Below, piece by piece: positions 1 to 7,556 of a stretch of 15,892 nt of DNA (position 1 is its first letter; each line of letters begins with the position of its first letter). The DNA is from Beroe ovata (taxonomy: Eukaryota > Ctenophora > Nuda > Beroida > Beroidae): positions 52,397 to 68,288 of the forward strand of contig CAMPET010000262.1 in assembly GCA_946803715.1 (NCBI GenBank), read 5' to 3'. Below the pieces are notes generated by a model. It did no database searches, was not told where the DNA came from, and saw only the letters and a list, made by a program, of their open reading frames with translations. The position numbers were made by a program, and so were the translations under genes.

Positions 1-99
1 ACACAAACACACACACACACACACACATACATACATACACACACACACACAGACACAGACACACAGACACATACACACAGACACATACACGCACGCACG
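1..99. repeat. CA-type microsatellite
   Basis: The first 99 bases are almost entirely alternating CA with interruptions by CATA and CAGA units, ending in two CACG units. It is a degenerate dinucleotide/tetranucleotide microsatellite and may continue beyond the left edge. It lies about 570 bp downstream of the PDCL3 stop codon. Confidence 0.95.
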
Positions 100-670
100 A
101 CTAGCAAAGATGCCAGGAATGACATATGCCCGGATGCATGATTTCACTATTCGTCTTAAATTGGCATATTGTCACATCCAACGTCTGTACGCAAGTGTAG
201 GCAAAGTTAAGATGGTACAAAATAATTCGGAGAATTTACAACAAACAAGTCTCAAGTCAGAACTCATGAAATTGATATTGGGACCGACAATCAGCCCAGC
301 AATGGATAATTCCCTCCAGTGTTGAAACTTAGATCTCAAATAGCGGCACATGTCAACCTTGCAGCTTATCAACAGTCATCGCTCGCAAACATCGACCGAA
401 ATTACAAATAAAAATGAGTAAAAACCGATAAATATCATACGACGAAAAACGAAATTCAGTACGGAAAATGCATGCTTTAGCTATGACTCCCAGACCCAAT
501 AAAAGGACGGTCAAATGAAGAGGATGGGATAGTAGCGCAATATTCCTCCCCTATAATATCACGGCTAGCAGAGAAGAACGAATAGTAGCTATTGTCCCCC
601 TACTATATATATCACAATTTAACACAAATCTTTGAAGTGCCCCCTCACTGTACATATTGTACAGGTGTGT
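100..670. other. Non-coding stretch downstream of PDCL3
   Basis: This AT-rich stretch should contain the 3' untranslated region of PDCL3 (read right to left from 670) and then intergenic DNA. I see no conserved coding frame in it; the short open frames near 110-372 on both strands look like chance. There is no clear AATAAA on the minus strand close to the stop. A small palindrome, TGTACATATTGTACA, sits around 649-663. Confidence 0.6.
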
Positions 671-2259
671 CTAGTCGCTGTCAGAGTCATTGTAGTAATT
701 AGCCTGTCGTATGGCGGATGTCATGGCGTCGGGGATGTAATGCTTCTCCCGTGGGTCGCGTTCCAACTTGGATTTGACTGCTCCCTCCCGGTGCAACATC
801 CACTCCAGTTCTGGGAGGAATGGGGGGTGTTACTGATTTAAACAGGGGATGAGCGTATTTTACAGAAGTGGAGGGGAGAATTGATGCTGGCATCGCGCCA
901 AGTAGGTGTCTCGACGTCTTGTGCAATACGTTATCAATAGAGAGTAACAGGGTTTGGAACTCATAACACAGGCACATGATAGGTACGTGATTATTTCCTA
1001 TCCACGTGTTATCCCGGTAGAATTGGAGCTACCTCCTCAGTACGTCTGTGTGGAGTCCACGTACTGACGTACTGAGGAGGGTCCACACTGTGGATCTTTT
1101 CGCTGTGAATCTGCCCTATGTAGTAGTAGCTCACTAACCGTCAACAGTGCAGTTCATTCCACCGAACGACAGTGCTCCGACCATCTGTTTCTTCAGCTCG
1201 CCCTCGTAGTAAATGAAGAACGTCGGTAAATTCTGGGGAAAGTCACTGGTCACGATATCGTAAACTGAGCCAGTTCAAGATTAAATGTCGTGACCAGGGA
1301 ATGTTGTGATCGCTATTCACTCCGGGATAGTACCTTGTCAGGAAAGTTGGGGACGCAGGTCGTACTGATGCTCTTGATAAACTTGGTAGCGGGGAATTTG
1401 CGTGCTAGTGCGGTCATATGCTGGTTCAGGAGCGAGCATAGGGGAATCCTGAAAACAGGGGAAACATTATACGCCCCCGTTCTAATGAATCATAAGGGGA
1501 AACATGATCAAATGGATCATAATCACGAGAGATCAATTTCCCGCTCCATTTCCCTCCACTTACCCTTGTTTGTAGAGGTGGAGGACTACCCAAACTCCAT
1601 CTCCCGCCTTGTTTACTTCCTGCACATAATCCTGACCAGATATCTCAAGTACGGAGCCGTATTTCGCAAGTGCGGCTGCGGCTTGCATTTCCGCAATGCG
1701 CTTCGCTCTGTTATGGAGGTGGGAGTTGAATTTGTGATTGAATTTCGATAGATCCTACTGATTTGGGAATACCGATGCTGGAACGTTTACCAATACGGGA
1801 AAGTATGCCGTTTACCAGAGTTCACCCTTTCCCCCCTGATTAGTAGCAATTACCTCAGTTCAGCCATCATCTTCTCGTCTTCTTCATCCTCCAGCTCGTC
1901 CAACTCATCAAGATCCATTTCATCCAACTTCTTACCTGACAAGCAATTGCGTTATCAATTATATGCGTAGAGCACCCAAATTCAGACAACCGCAAAATTA
2001 TTTCGGCAAAAATTTCCGGACTCAACCTCCGAGTTGCTTCCTAATGGCATCATCCATCATAGCCTGGATCTCCTCTTCAGTGATCTCAACTTCTTTCTCC
2101 TATGGGGAAGAGAGGATGGTGTCCACATATCATGCGATAACATGGTGTCAAGTCATTGTCAACATGATGTCAGAGTGGTGTCATATCTACCTTCTCTGGG
2201 ATGATTCCCTTCTTTCTGAGTACATCATTCCATTCTGTATCTTCGTTAGGGTTCTGCAT
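671..2259 (-). CDS. PDCL3: Phosducin-like protein 3 (PDCL3), 7 exons
   Basis: Exons read 2259-2191, 2099-2027, 1935-1854, 1707-1564, 1448-1334, 1232-1139 and 810-671 (stop TAG). All introns are GT-AG, and the phases join into 238 residues (the human protein has 239). PDCL3 is a cytosolic thioredoxin-fold cofactor of the CCT/TRiC chaperonin that helps fold actin and tubulin. The diagnostic N-terminus is residues 1-23 ([19 protein letters not shown]). An acidic stretch lies near 49-75. The thioredoxin-like domain begins around [16 protein letters not shown] and continues through [32 protein letters not shown] and LSFGGMN. The tail ends DSDSD, comparable to the acidic Ser/Asp tail of the family. 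The start has a good context (GGCACCATGC). BUD31 lies 620 bp upstream on the same strand. Exon 3 begins with the donor-like GTAAGA (see findings). Family identity is very secure; the paralogue call PDCL3 over PDCL2 is likely. Confidence 0.95.
1032..1080. repeat. Perfect 14-bp inverted repeat in PDCL3 intron 6
   Basis: CCTCCTCAGTACGT at 1032-1045 is exactly complementary to ACGTACTGAGGAGG at 1067-1080, with a 21-base spacer. A second, overlapping inverted pair (GTGTGGA near 1048 and TCCACAC near 1082), plus a direct duplication of ACGTACTG, allows an alternative fold. It lies in the longest PDCL3 intron (811-1138, 328 bp), which otherwise shows nothing recognisable. Confidence 0.85.
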
Positions 2260-2879
2260 GGTGCCGCTAATATATGGTTTCAGTGGTCAAAATCAAAATA
2301 TATTCAGGCGATTAAAATCAAAAGAAAAGGACTTCAATCAGCTATAGGACTAGGCTAATAAACATTGATATCGATTTAAACAAGATGCACTGGAATAAAT
2401 AAAGTGTTTCGATAATTTAAAATGAGAATTGATAGAACGGTTATACATCAGAATTCTGTTATGCGATGAAGTGACGAAATTTGCGAGAACTTGTACAATA
2501 TCACGCTTCAACACTGTAACCACTGAATGTTGCGTTTGATCATAGTTAAGTCACCTGACAAAAATGTGGAAGCTTAGTTTTCTCGATTTAGCAGAGTTGT
2601 TTTCAAATGATGGCTATGTAAATTATAACTGATAGATTGTGTTAAAGTTGAGTCGACTCGTTTCAATACTTGATTCAAACAACGATTTGCCCAGGGAGCT
2701 TGAATACGTTCCAAAGTTTCAACAGTAGCTAGTTCGTCATGCGCGCGCGCCTTGCGCGCAAAAGAAGTGATAAAAAGTTCCGTTCGCGTCACAATTTATG
2801 TATTGCGCCGCACAGCTATAAAACTTTGGAAGTGTGACCGGCCGAAATCTGTTTCTGTAATCACGAGTATACTTGTGTG
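2260..2879. other. Intergenic region between BUD31 and PDCL3
   Basis: This 620-bp spacer must hold the BUD31 3' end (right part) and the PDCL3 5' untranslated region and promoter (left part). It is AT-rich except for a (GC)n island, GCGCGCGCGCCTTGCGCGC, around 2743-2761. On the minus strand a CATAAA variant poly(A) hexamer lies near 2800, about 80 bases after the BUD31 stop. I see no coding sequence; the 72-codon open frame 2574-2792 has no recognisable features. Confidence 0.55.
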
Positions 2880-3853
2880 TTAGCCTGAACAGCCCCTACA
2901 TCCGCAGTGAACACACTCCACTATCTTTATCTGGTCCAGCTTCTCACGGGGAACTCGACAAATACAGTTTGTGCCAAAATTCGTGTCTCTTACCTGAAAT
3001 AGGGTCATTAGTTTCTGGAAGAAGTGGTGTCAACGTATTCCATAGCTACATTCCTACGTCATAGCTAATACGTGGTGTCAGCAAGTCGTGACGAATCGGT
3101 ACCCAATCGTCACGAGCATGTTCTGACGCACTGGTGTCAGCGAATTCCATAACCAGCATTCCTACGTCACAGTCATGAAATGGTGTCAGCAAGTTGTGAC
3201 GAATGGGTACTCATTTCGTCACACAGGCTTGTTCTGACGTACTGGTGTCAGCGAATTCCTACGCATTTTTCCACTCGTCACACTCCATCGCAAGCATTCG
3301 TACGTCATGTTTATGTACTGGTGTCAAAAAGTTGTGGCAAATCGGTGCCCATTTGTCACACAGGCCTGTTCTAACGTTGTGGTGTCAGTGAATTCAAACT
3401 TCTCTTTTGGGTGCTACAACAAGTTACCTGTATGCATCTCAAGCAACACAATCGTTCGTAACCATCTTTCTTCCATTTTGCGATGAGGTTTGCATCAGCA
3501 ATCTTCTCTTTCAGACAGTAATCGTATAGCTCCTTACTGATTGCTTTACGCTTATAGTACAAATCGTATAGGTACCGGGATTTCTGATGATGGATCTTGA
3601 AAATGGGCCACAGTGCCTCGACCTGAGAAGAGATTCCTGCTCTATGGAAAAATTCAGATAACCAACCATTGCATATATATTTCATATATTTCAACCCGCT
3701 CGATTATAACACGATATCGAAACCCACTTTTCTCTTGCCCTCATGGGGTTCTGTTTCTTGTTCCCTCATCTTGGCGTCCAGCTCCTCAATAGTTGGCTCG
3801 ATCAGCTCCCAACCGTCGGGAGGGGGCCTCTTGCTCCTCTTTACTTTGGGCAT
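2880..3853 (-). CDS. BUD31: BUD31 (G10) splicing factor, 3 exons
   Basis: Exons are 3853-3728, 3622-3428 and 2993-2880 (stop TAA), all in phase 0, giving 42 + 65 + 37 = 144 residues, the same length as human BUD31. BUD31 is a nuclear zinc-binding component of the activated spliceosome. The sequence is almost colinear with the family: [20 protein letters not shown] at the start, then [63 protein letters not shown], and the cysteine-rich C-terminus [10 protein letters not shown]...[13 protein letters not shown]. The zinc-binding cysteines are all present. Start context is AGC ATG. Intron 2 (2994-3427) is filled by degenerate tandem repeats, and exon 3 opens with GTAAGAG directly after the acceptor CAG. 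The ZC3H15 stop lies 493 bp upstream on the same strand. Confidence 0.97.
3026..3396. repeat. Degenerate dyad satellite in BUD31 intron 2
   Basis: GGTGTCA recurs at about 3026, 3074, 3133, 3182, 3244, 3320 and 3381, at spacings of 48-76 bp. Two unit types alternate: one reads GGTGTCAGCAAGTYGTGACGAAT and contains its own dyad (TGACGAAT...TTCGTCA around a GGTAC/GGTAY core), the other reads GGTGTCAGCGAATTCC with CCTACGTCA downstream. The array fills most of the 434-bp intron, which is about four times longer than BUD31 intron 1. It is non-coding on both strands. Confidence 0.85.
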
Positions 3854-4346
3854 GCTACTTATGACTAGCGTTAGCGATTGCATTGGGGTGATTAATTGCA
3901 TAATGTATTGATTTGAGTAAAACAATATGAAGTGGAAATGTTAAGAACATGGTACTACAGAGAAGCAGCATATTGTCTGATAAAAACGAAGATTACCATC
4001 TCATGAACGTGTTGCCAAACTTTCTTGAAATAACTGCCAAGGACCTAGTAGAGTCGACAACAAAAGGACAACTAGACATCTTGAAATTGAATTCAAGCCC
4101 AAATACTATCTTGTTCTTAGAATGTGAAAGCGGAGGTAATCAGCAAAAATGCCATTTTGAGACCTATATTTAGTAGCTTCTTGAGTCACATCCTATGTGT
4201 GTACCCAATCTATCATACAAAATTGCTCAAAGTAGTAAATTTGAGGCAAAATAACTTAGATGTAAGAAACACCGCGCCTTCAAATCACCCAATTCTTATC
4301 TACGCCACATCTCGAGAAGAAGAAGCACATGTGAAGCACATGTACA
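3854..4346. other. Intergenic region between ZC3H15 and BUD31
   Basis: This 493-bp stretch should combine the ZC3H15 3' untranslated region and the BUD31 promoter. No conserved protein frame is visible. The plus-strand open frames 3949-4173 and 4124-4423 overlap it but resemble no family, and the second runs into the antisense of ZC3H15 exon 5. An ACTAAA variant poly(A) hexamer is readable on the minus strand near 4168-4173; there is no AATAAA. Confidence 0.5.
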
Positions 4347-6032
4347 TCAATCGTCCGAATCTGAATCATCGTCAAGTTCTAAATCTTCTAACCCATCCTC
4401 TACGAATAGTTCCTCATCAATAGCCACATTGTTAGAGTCGGTGACCCCCACCTCCATGTGGTTGTTGTTCTGTTCTTGTGATGGTCCGGGCTGGTCACTG
4501 CTCTGACCTTCTGCTTCATCTTCATCGTCCTAGTGATGGGAATATCGTGAAAAGTGGCGACGTTTACCATACACCATCATCGGCATGTTAATGAAGTGGC
4601 GAGACGAAATCAAAGCGGTTTCATAAGGAAGTGAATTATAAACTTCAGTAATGTTGTAGCACCCCCCCCCCATGATACATTACCTCAACATCTCCAATGT
4701 CAATGACCTGCTCCTCCAACTCCCTCACTTCACCCTCTCCCTCGTCCTCAACAATCTCCCTCTCTATCGTATCTTCTGCTTCATCGTCATCGTCCATCGC
4801 CAGCTCGGGCTTGTACGTAAACATCTCCCGTCCACTGAAGCCGAGCAGTTTCCCTGCAGACCAAGAGGTTCGTTACTTAAAAAGATAGTAATTAATACGA
4901 TAAATATAAACTTAAGATCATTTCAACTGTTTCAAGAAGTTGGTTTAATTTAACAATGAACAGTTGCCACCAGTTTATTAGAATATACAACAATTTATAA
5001 TCGGTAATCTCTATACCTTGCTTGAAGTCCCTCTTCTTCTTTTTCGTGCTCTCAATCAGCTTATCTTTCTTCTCTTTCAGCTTCTTGCTCTTCCACAGGG
5101 TAAATGATTCCAGGGTTACTTTCGTAGTATTTGGACCTAGTTTCTTCCTCTCGATATCAATCAATTCCTCAATTGTCAGTTCATTCTTGGCATCCTCCTT
5201 AACAACATCACGTTTCAATATGAACCCAGGAGGAAGGGCATGGCGGTACAAACACTTTTCCCCGTTGGGGCACTCCCAAAACCACCCGTAAATGTTCTTG
5301 TCGACGGCTTTGAGGAAATGTTTGCAGATCTGAGAACTCGTCTGTCGTTTGTTCTTCTCTCCGTGCTTCTCATTGATAACTTCCTCTAACTTGCTTTGAT
5401 CCCAGCTGCAATAAAACAATATATATTAGGAGTGAGTTAATGGTGATCATCAAATATTGTGTAACTTGGAATATGAAATTACCAAGATGGTAAGATGACC
5501 TCATCACTAACCTATCCATGCCTTCCTCTGGCTTCTTTTCAGTTTCATCACCATCCCTCTTATCAGCATACAAACTACGTTTCTCACTCTTATTGGCCAG
5601 AGACATATCATGAGAGAACTTGCACTTAGCTCCCTTTTGACATGTCCCTTGAGCGAAGAATGCACAAAGCACTGATTTAGGATCAGCTCCAGCAGAAACC
5701 GTTTGTGTTGGTCTGAACAGCAGGTTGAGCTCATCTGTAACAATTGTAAGTGATCAGAAACCAATAAAAATAGTCAATTTGAACTACATATGGTGCAACC
5801 TCACTTGCTGAAGCCAACCTTTTTGTGCTTTCTTTGCCTCCTGCTGCTTTTTCTTCTCATCCAATTCCTTCTGTCTTTCTTTCTGATTTCCCATAATCTG
5901 ACCCTTCATTTGCTGGATTTGCTGTTGCTGCTTTTTGCCTTTCTTATTTTTCATACCAAAAGTCTTATCTTCCAGTATCTTTTCTTTCTTTTTCGAGTCA
6001 TTTTTGTTGGCAGCATTCTTCTTTGGTGGCAT
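4347..6032 (-). CDS. ZC3H15: ZC3H15 / DRG family-regulatory protein 1, 5 exons
   Basis: Exons are 6032-5819, 5734-5512, 5405-5017, 4853-4684 and 4529-4347 (stop TGA). Phases close to 392 residues (human is longer, about 426). ZC3H15 (DFRP1) is a cytoplasmic, ribosome-associated protein that binds and stabilises the GTPase DRG1. It begins [10 protein letters not shown] and is strongly Lys/Gln-rich to residue 71. The first CCCH finger is C95-x7-C103-x5-C109-x3-H113; the second is C173-x17-C191-x5-C197-x3-H201, followed by ALPPGF. The DFRP region includes [29 protein letters not shown] and [15 protein letters not shown]. The acidic tail has [16 protein letters not shown]. An in-frame TGA three codons upstream of the ATG supports the start (GCC ATG context). 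The exon 1 donor (AAAG|GTTGGC) is chosen for phase and for the conserved ELN..F motif; a competing donor CAA|GTGAGG lies at 5806/5805. Confidence 0.96.
4662..4671 (-). promoter_or_regulatory. G10 run just inside ZC3H15 intron 4
   Basis: Ten consecutive C on the plus strand read as G10 in the pre-mRNA, starting 12 bases after the exon 4 donor (GTTGAG|GTAATG at 4684/4683). G-runs close to 5' splice sites are known intronic splicing enhancers in animals; a role here is inference. Such a mononucleotide run is also prone to slippage and sequencing error. Confidence 0.5.
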
Positions 6033-6523
6033 GGCTAATCAGTAGAGAGGTCAGCGTTAGGGATGAAGGAGGGGAAATTGATAGACAACAAGAGTAGTCA
6101 TTAAGTCCTGTCATCAGGGTGCAATCTCTCCAGAACATATAGGTATCAGCCACAAACATGCAACAGCATAGCACAGCCGTTAACCTTCGTGATGAAATAA
6201 ATTACCTATTGTAACTATTGGGTAGAAGGTGTATATTGGGAACATAAAGGGGTGAGAGCAATTATTTGAAGCATATGATACAGACCATTTAAATATAATG
6301 GCCATCATTGCAATTGTTCAACAATGTTCACAGGTCAGTAATAATCATGTTTTCCTAGCAACAGAGCACCATAATCAAGACATAGATATGATAATGAGCT
6401 CCAGTATGTTTATAAGCATTTGTACATTTGAAAGGGACAAAGGATTGTGATATTTATATATTAATCAGTTGGATTACAAACTTAATGGGGGTCGGGGCAA
6501 AATGGCTAGCTTTGCTGTCTAGG
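6033..6523. promoter_or_regulatory. Upstream region of ZC3H15
   Basis: This is the presumptive promoter and 5' untranslated region of ZC3H15, AT-rich and without a recognisable coding frame. No convincing TATA box or initiator can be assigned by eye. The stretch ends where the CAGTGAGT array begins. Confidence 0.35.
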
Positions 6524-6525
6524 CA

Positions 6526-6642
6526 CAGTGAGTGCTAGTGATATACAGTGAGTTTACAATCAGTGAGTACTAGCAATATACAGTGATTATAAGCTCAGTA
6601 GAAGGGGACACAGTGAGTGCTAGGGATAGACAGTGAGTGATA
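6526..6642. repeat. CAGTGAGT tandem array
   Basis: CAGTGAGT occurs at 6526, 6546, 6561, 6611 and 6631, with a variant CAGTGATT at 6581. The spacing alternates 20 and 15 bp, so the basic unit is a dimer of about 35 bp (CAGTGAGTGCTAGTGATATA plus a shorter half). Three such dimers start at 6526, 6561 and 6611. It lies about 500 bp upstream of the ZC3H15 start and ends about 30 bp before the foldback block at 6669. Confidence 0.85.
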
Positions 6643-6668
6643 ACTCCCTCCCATCACAATCTAAAATT

Positions 6669-6703
6669 GTGAAGGGATAAAATCCTGCCAGTGAGAGTAG
6701 GGA
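6669..6703. repeat. Inverted partial copy of the adjacent MITE interior
   Basis: The segment GGGATAAAATCCTGCCAGTG followed by AGAGTAGGG is the reverse complement, with a few mismatches, of the interior of the element at 6738-6838 (CCCTACCCTTGCTGGCGGGATTTTATCCC at 6752-6780). The two copies face each other across about 50 bp. It is either a remnant of a second insertion or part of a longer foldback element. Confidence 0.75.
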
Positions 6704-6737
6704 GTATAGGTAACTCCACAACATTATCATCTTTTCT

Positions 6738-6838
6738 TGTTGTAGGATTTCACCCTACCCTTGCTGGCGGGATTTTATCCCAGGCAAGGGCAGAATGACA
6801 ATTGGGCAGCGCCGACGGTTGGGTAAAATCCTACAACA
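6738..6838. mobile_element. MITE-like element with 21-bp terminal inverted repeats
   Basis: The left end (6738-6758) starts TGTTGTAGGATTT and continues CACCCTACC; the right end (6818-6838) reads GGTTGGGTAAAATCCTACAACA, its reverse complement apart from a few bases. TTTCT flanks both sides (6733-6737 and 6839-6843) as a candidate 5-bp target-site duplication. The repeated flank can be read as long as TTTCTTGT (8 bp) if the element start is placed at 6741. A nested inner hairpin, CCCTTGC...GGCAAGGG, surrounds GGGATTTTATCCC. It is non-coding, about 101 bp, and fits a non-autonomous DNA transposon; the superfamily cannot be assigned from TIRs this short. Confidence 0.8.
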
Positions 6839-7100
6839 TTTCTTGTCTTCCTTTCACTTCTTCATACTGAAAATTTCCTTTCACTTTCTATTATCAATTT
6901 CCATCTGATGATACAGTTATGCACCATGCAGTATTGCTATTCGACCAGGGATAGATCAAAACTCAATCAACGGTCAAATGTTAACTGTTTCCCAATTGAG
7001 CCCAGTTTTAACGTAATTGTTGCATAAATTACAGTTTGATAGATATCCTTGGCCAAACTGCACAATACTTGTAGGAATATATTGTTACTTGCGCATTCAT
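6839..7100. other. AT-rich intergenic DNA, nothing recognised
   Basis: Between the MITE-like element and the GC-rich repeats I find no gene, RNA or repeat I can support. Short open frames at 6967-7224 and 7017-7406 arise because the adjoining GC-rich repeat lacks stop codons. Confidence 0.5.
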
Positions 7101-7111
7101 GCTTGTGGTTG

Positions 7112-7224
7112 CCTGGCGATGCTAGGCCCAGCTGACGCGAGCCGCGAAGCGGCGAGCGCCAGCGAGAATGATTTGCGGCGCGCGCGCAATGAAATTCTCG
7201 ACAGGGGCTATCATCGACAGCCAA
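7112..7224. repeat. GC-rich repeat copy A, flanked by 11-bp direct repeats
   Basis: A GC-rich block carries GGCGATGCTAG, then GCCGCGAAGCGGC (a perfect 5-bp stem around a GAA loop, 7141-7153), a GCGCGC run, GAAATTCTCG and GGCTATCATCGA. GCTTGTGGTTG occurs immediately before (7101-7111) and immediately after (7225-7235), which looks like a target-site duplication. A diverged second copy is at 7435-7556. Confidence 0.75.
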
Positions 7225-7281
7225 GCTTGTGGTTGTCAGATGTTATCTGTCCACGGCCACACTACACTGTATCTTGCGCGC

Positions 7282-7340
7282 GGCGCGCGCGTCTCCATCA
7301 AAGGCCATCAAAAAGGCCTTTTATGAAGGCACGCGCGCCG
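7282..7340. repeat. GC-rich inverted repeat with central palindrome
   Basis: CGGCGCGCGCGT (7281-7292) and ACGCGCGCCG (7331-7340) are inverted copies differing by one CG step. Between them lies the perfect 12-base palindrome AAAAGGCCTTTT (7311-7322). The block sits between repeat copies A and B, and the whole 7112-7556 region may be one composite repeat. Confidence 0.75.
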
Positions 7341-7434
7341 CCCCGCACAAGAAACAGCTGGGCAAATAACATCCGGCAAGCTTGCTGGCGTGTGCTTACT
7401 GCTTAGCCGCTAAGGTCTTTGCGCACGTCATTGT

Positions 7435-7556
7435 CTGGCGACGCGATGCTAGACTGCTGATGCACTAGCCGCGAAGCAACTTATTCTGTCTGAGAATAAG
7501 TTGCGCGCGCGACGAAATTCTCGTCAGCTGGTCTATCTGCTATCATCGATCGACAA
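7435..7556. repeat. GC-rich repeat copy B with 12-bp hairpin
   Basis: It shares with copy A, in the same order, GCGATGCTAG, GCCGCGAAGC, a GCGCGC run, GACGAAATTCTCG/GAAATTCTCG and CTATCATCGA. Between GCGAAGC and the GC run it carries a perfect 12-bp stem, GCAACTTATTCT (7476-7487) and AGAATAAGTTGC (7493-7504), around a 5-base loop. Copy A has unrelated sequence there. Confidence 0.75.

Noticed and set aside
699-977. 92-codon minus-strand open frame over PDCL3 exon 7
   Set aside because: It is in another frame from the conserved [10 protein letters not shown]...DSDSD reading and runs into intron 6.
1290-1751. 153-codon plus-strand open frame
   Set aside because: It lies antisense to PDCL3 exons 4 and 5, which have clear homology and splice sites on the minus strand; its product has no family resemblance.
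2394-2403. Plus-strand AATAAATAAA as a poly(A) signal
   Set aside because: All supported genes here are on the minus strand, so a plus-strand signal has no gene to serve; expected by chance in AT-rich DNA.
2994-3427. Repeated GTGACGA and CTGA motifs as intronic box C/D snoRNAs in BUD31
   Set aside because: CTGA recurs like box D, but the C-box match (RTGATGA) is imperfect in all units, terminal stems are missing, and the units are tandemly repeated in satellite fashion.
3949-4173. 74-codon plus-strand open frame between ZC3H15 and BUD31
   Set aside because: No family resemblance, weak start context and no partner exon; probably 3' untranslated and promoter DNA of the flanking minus-strand genes.
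7017-7406. 129-codon plus-strand frame through the GC-rich repeats
   Set aside because: It owes its length to stop-poor GC-rich repeats and has an Arg/Ala-rich, low-complexity product; no homology is visible.
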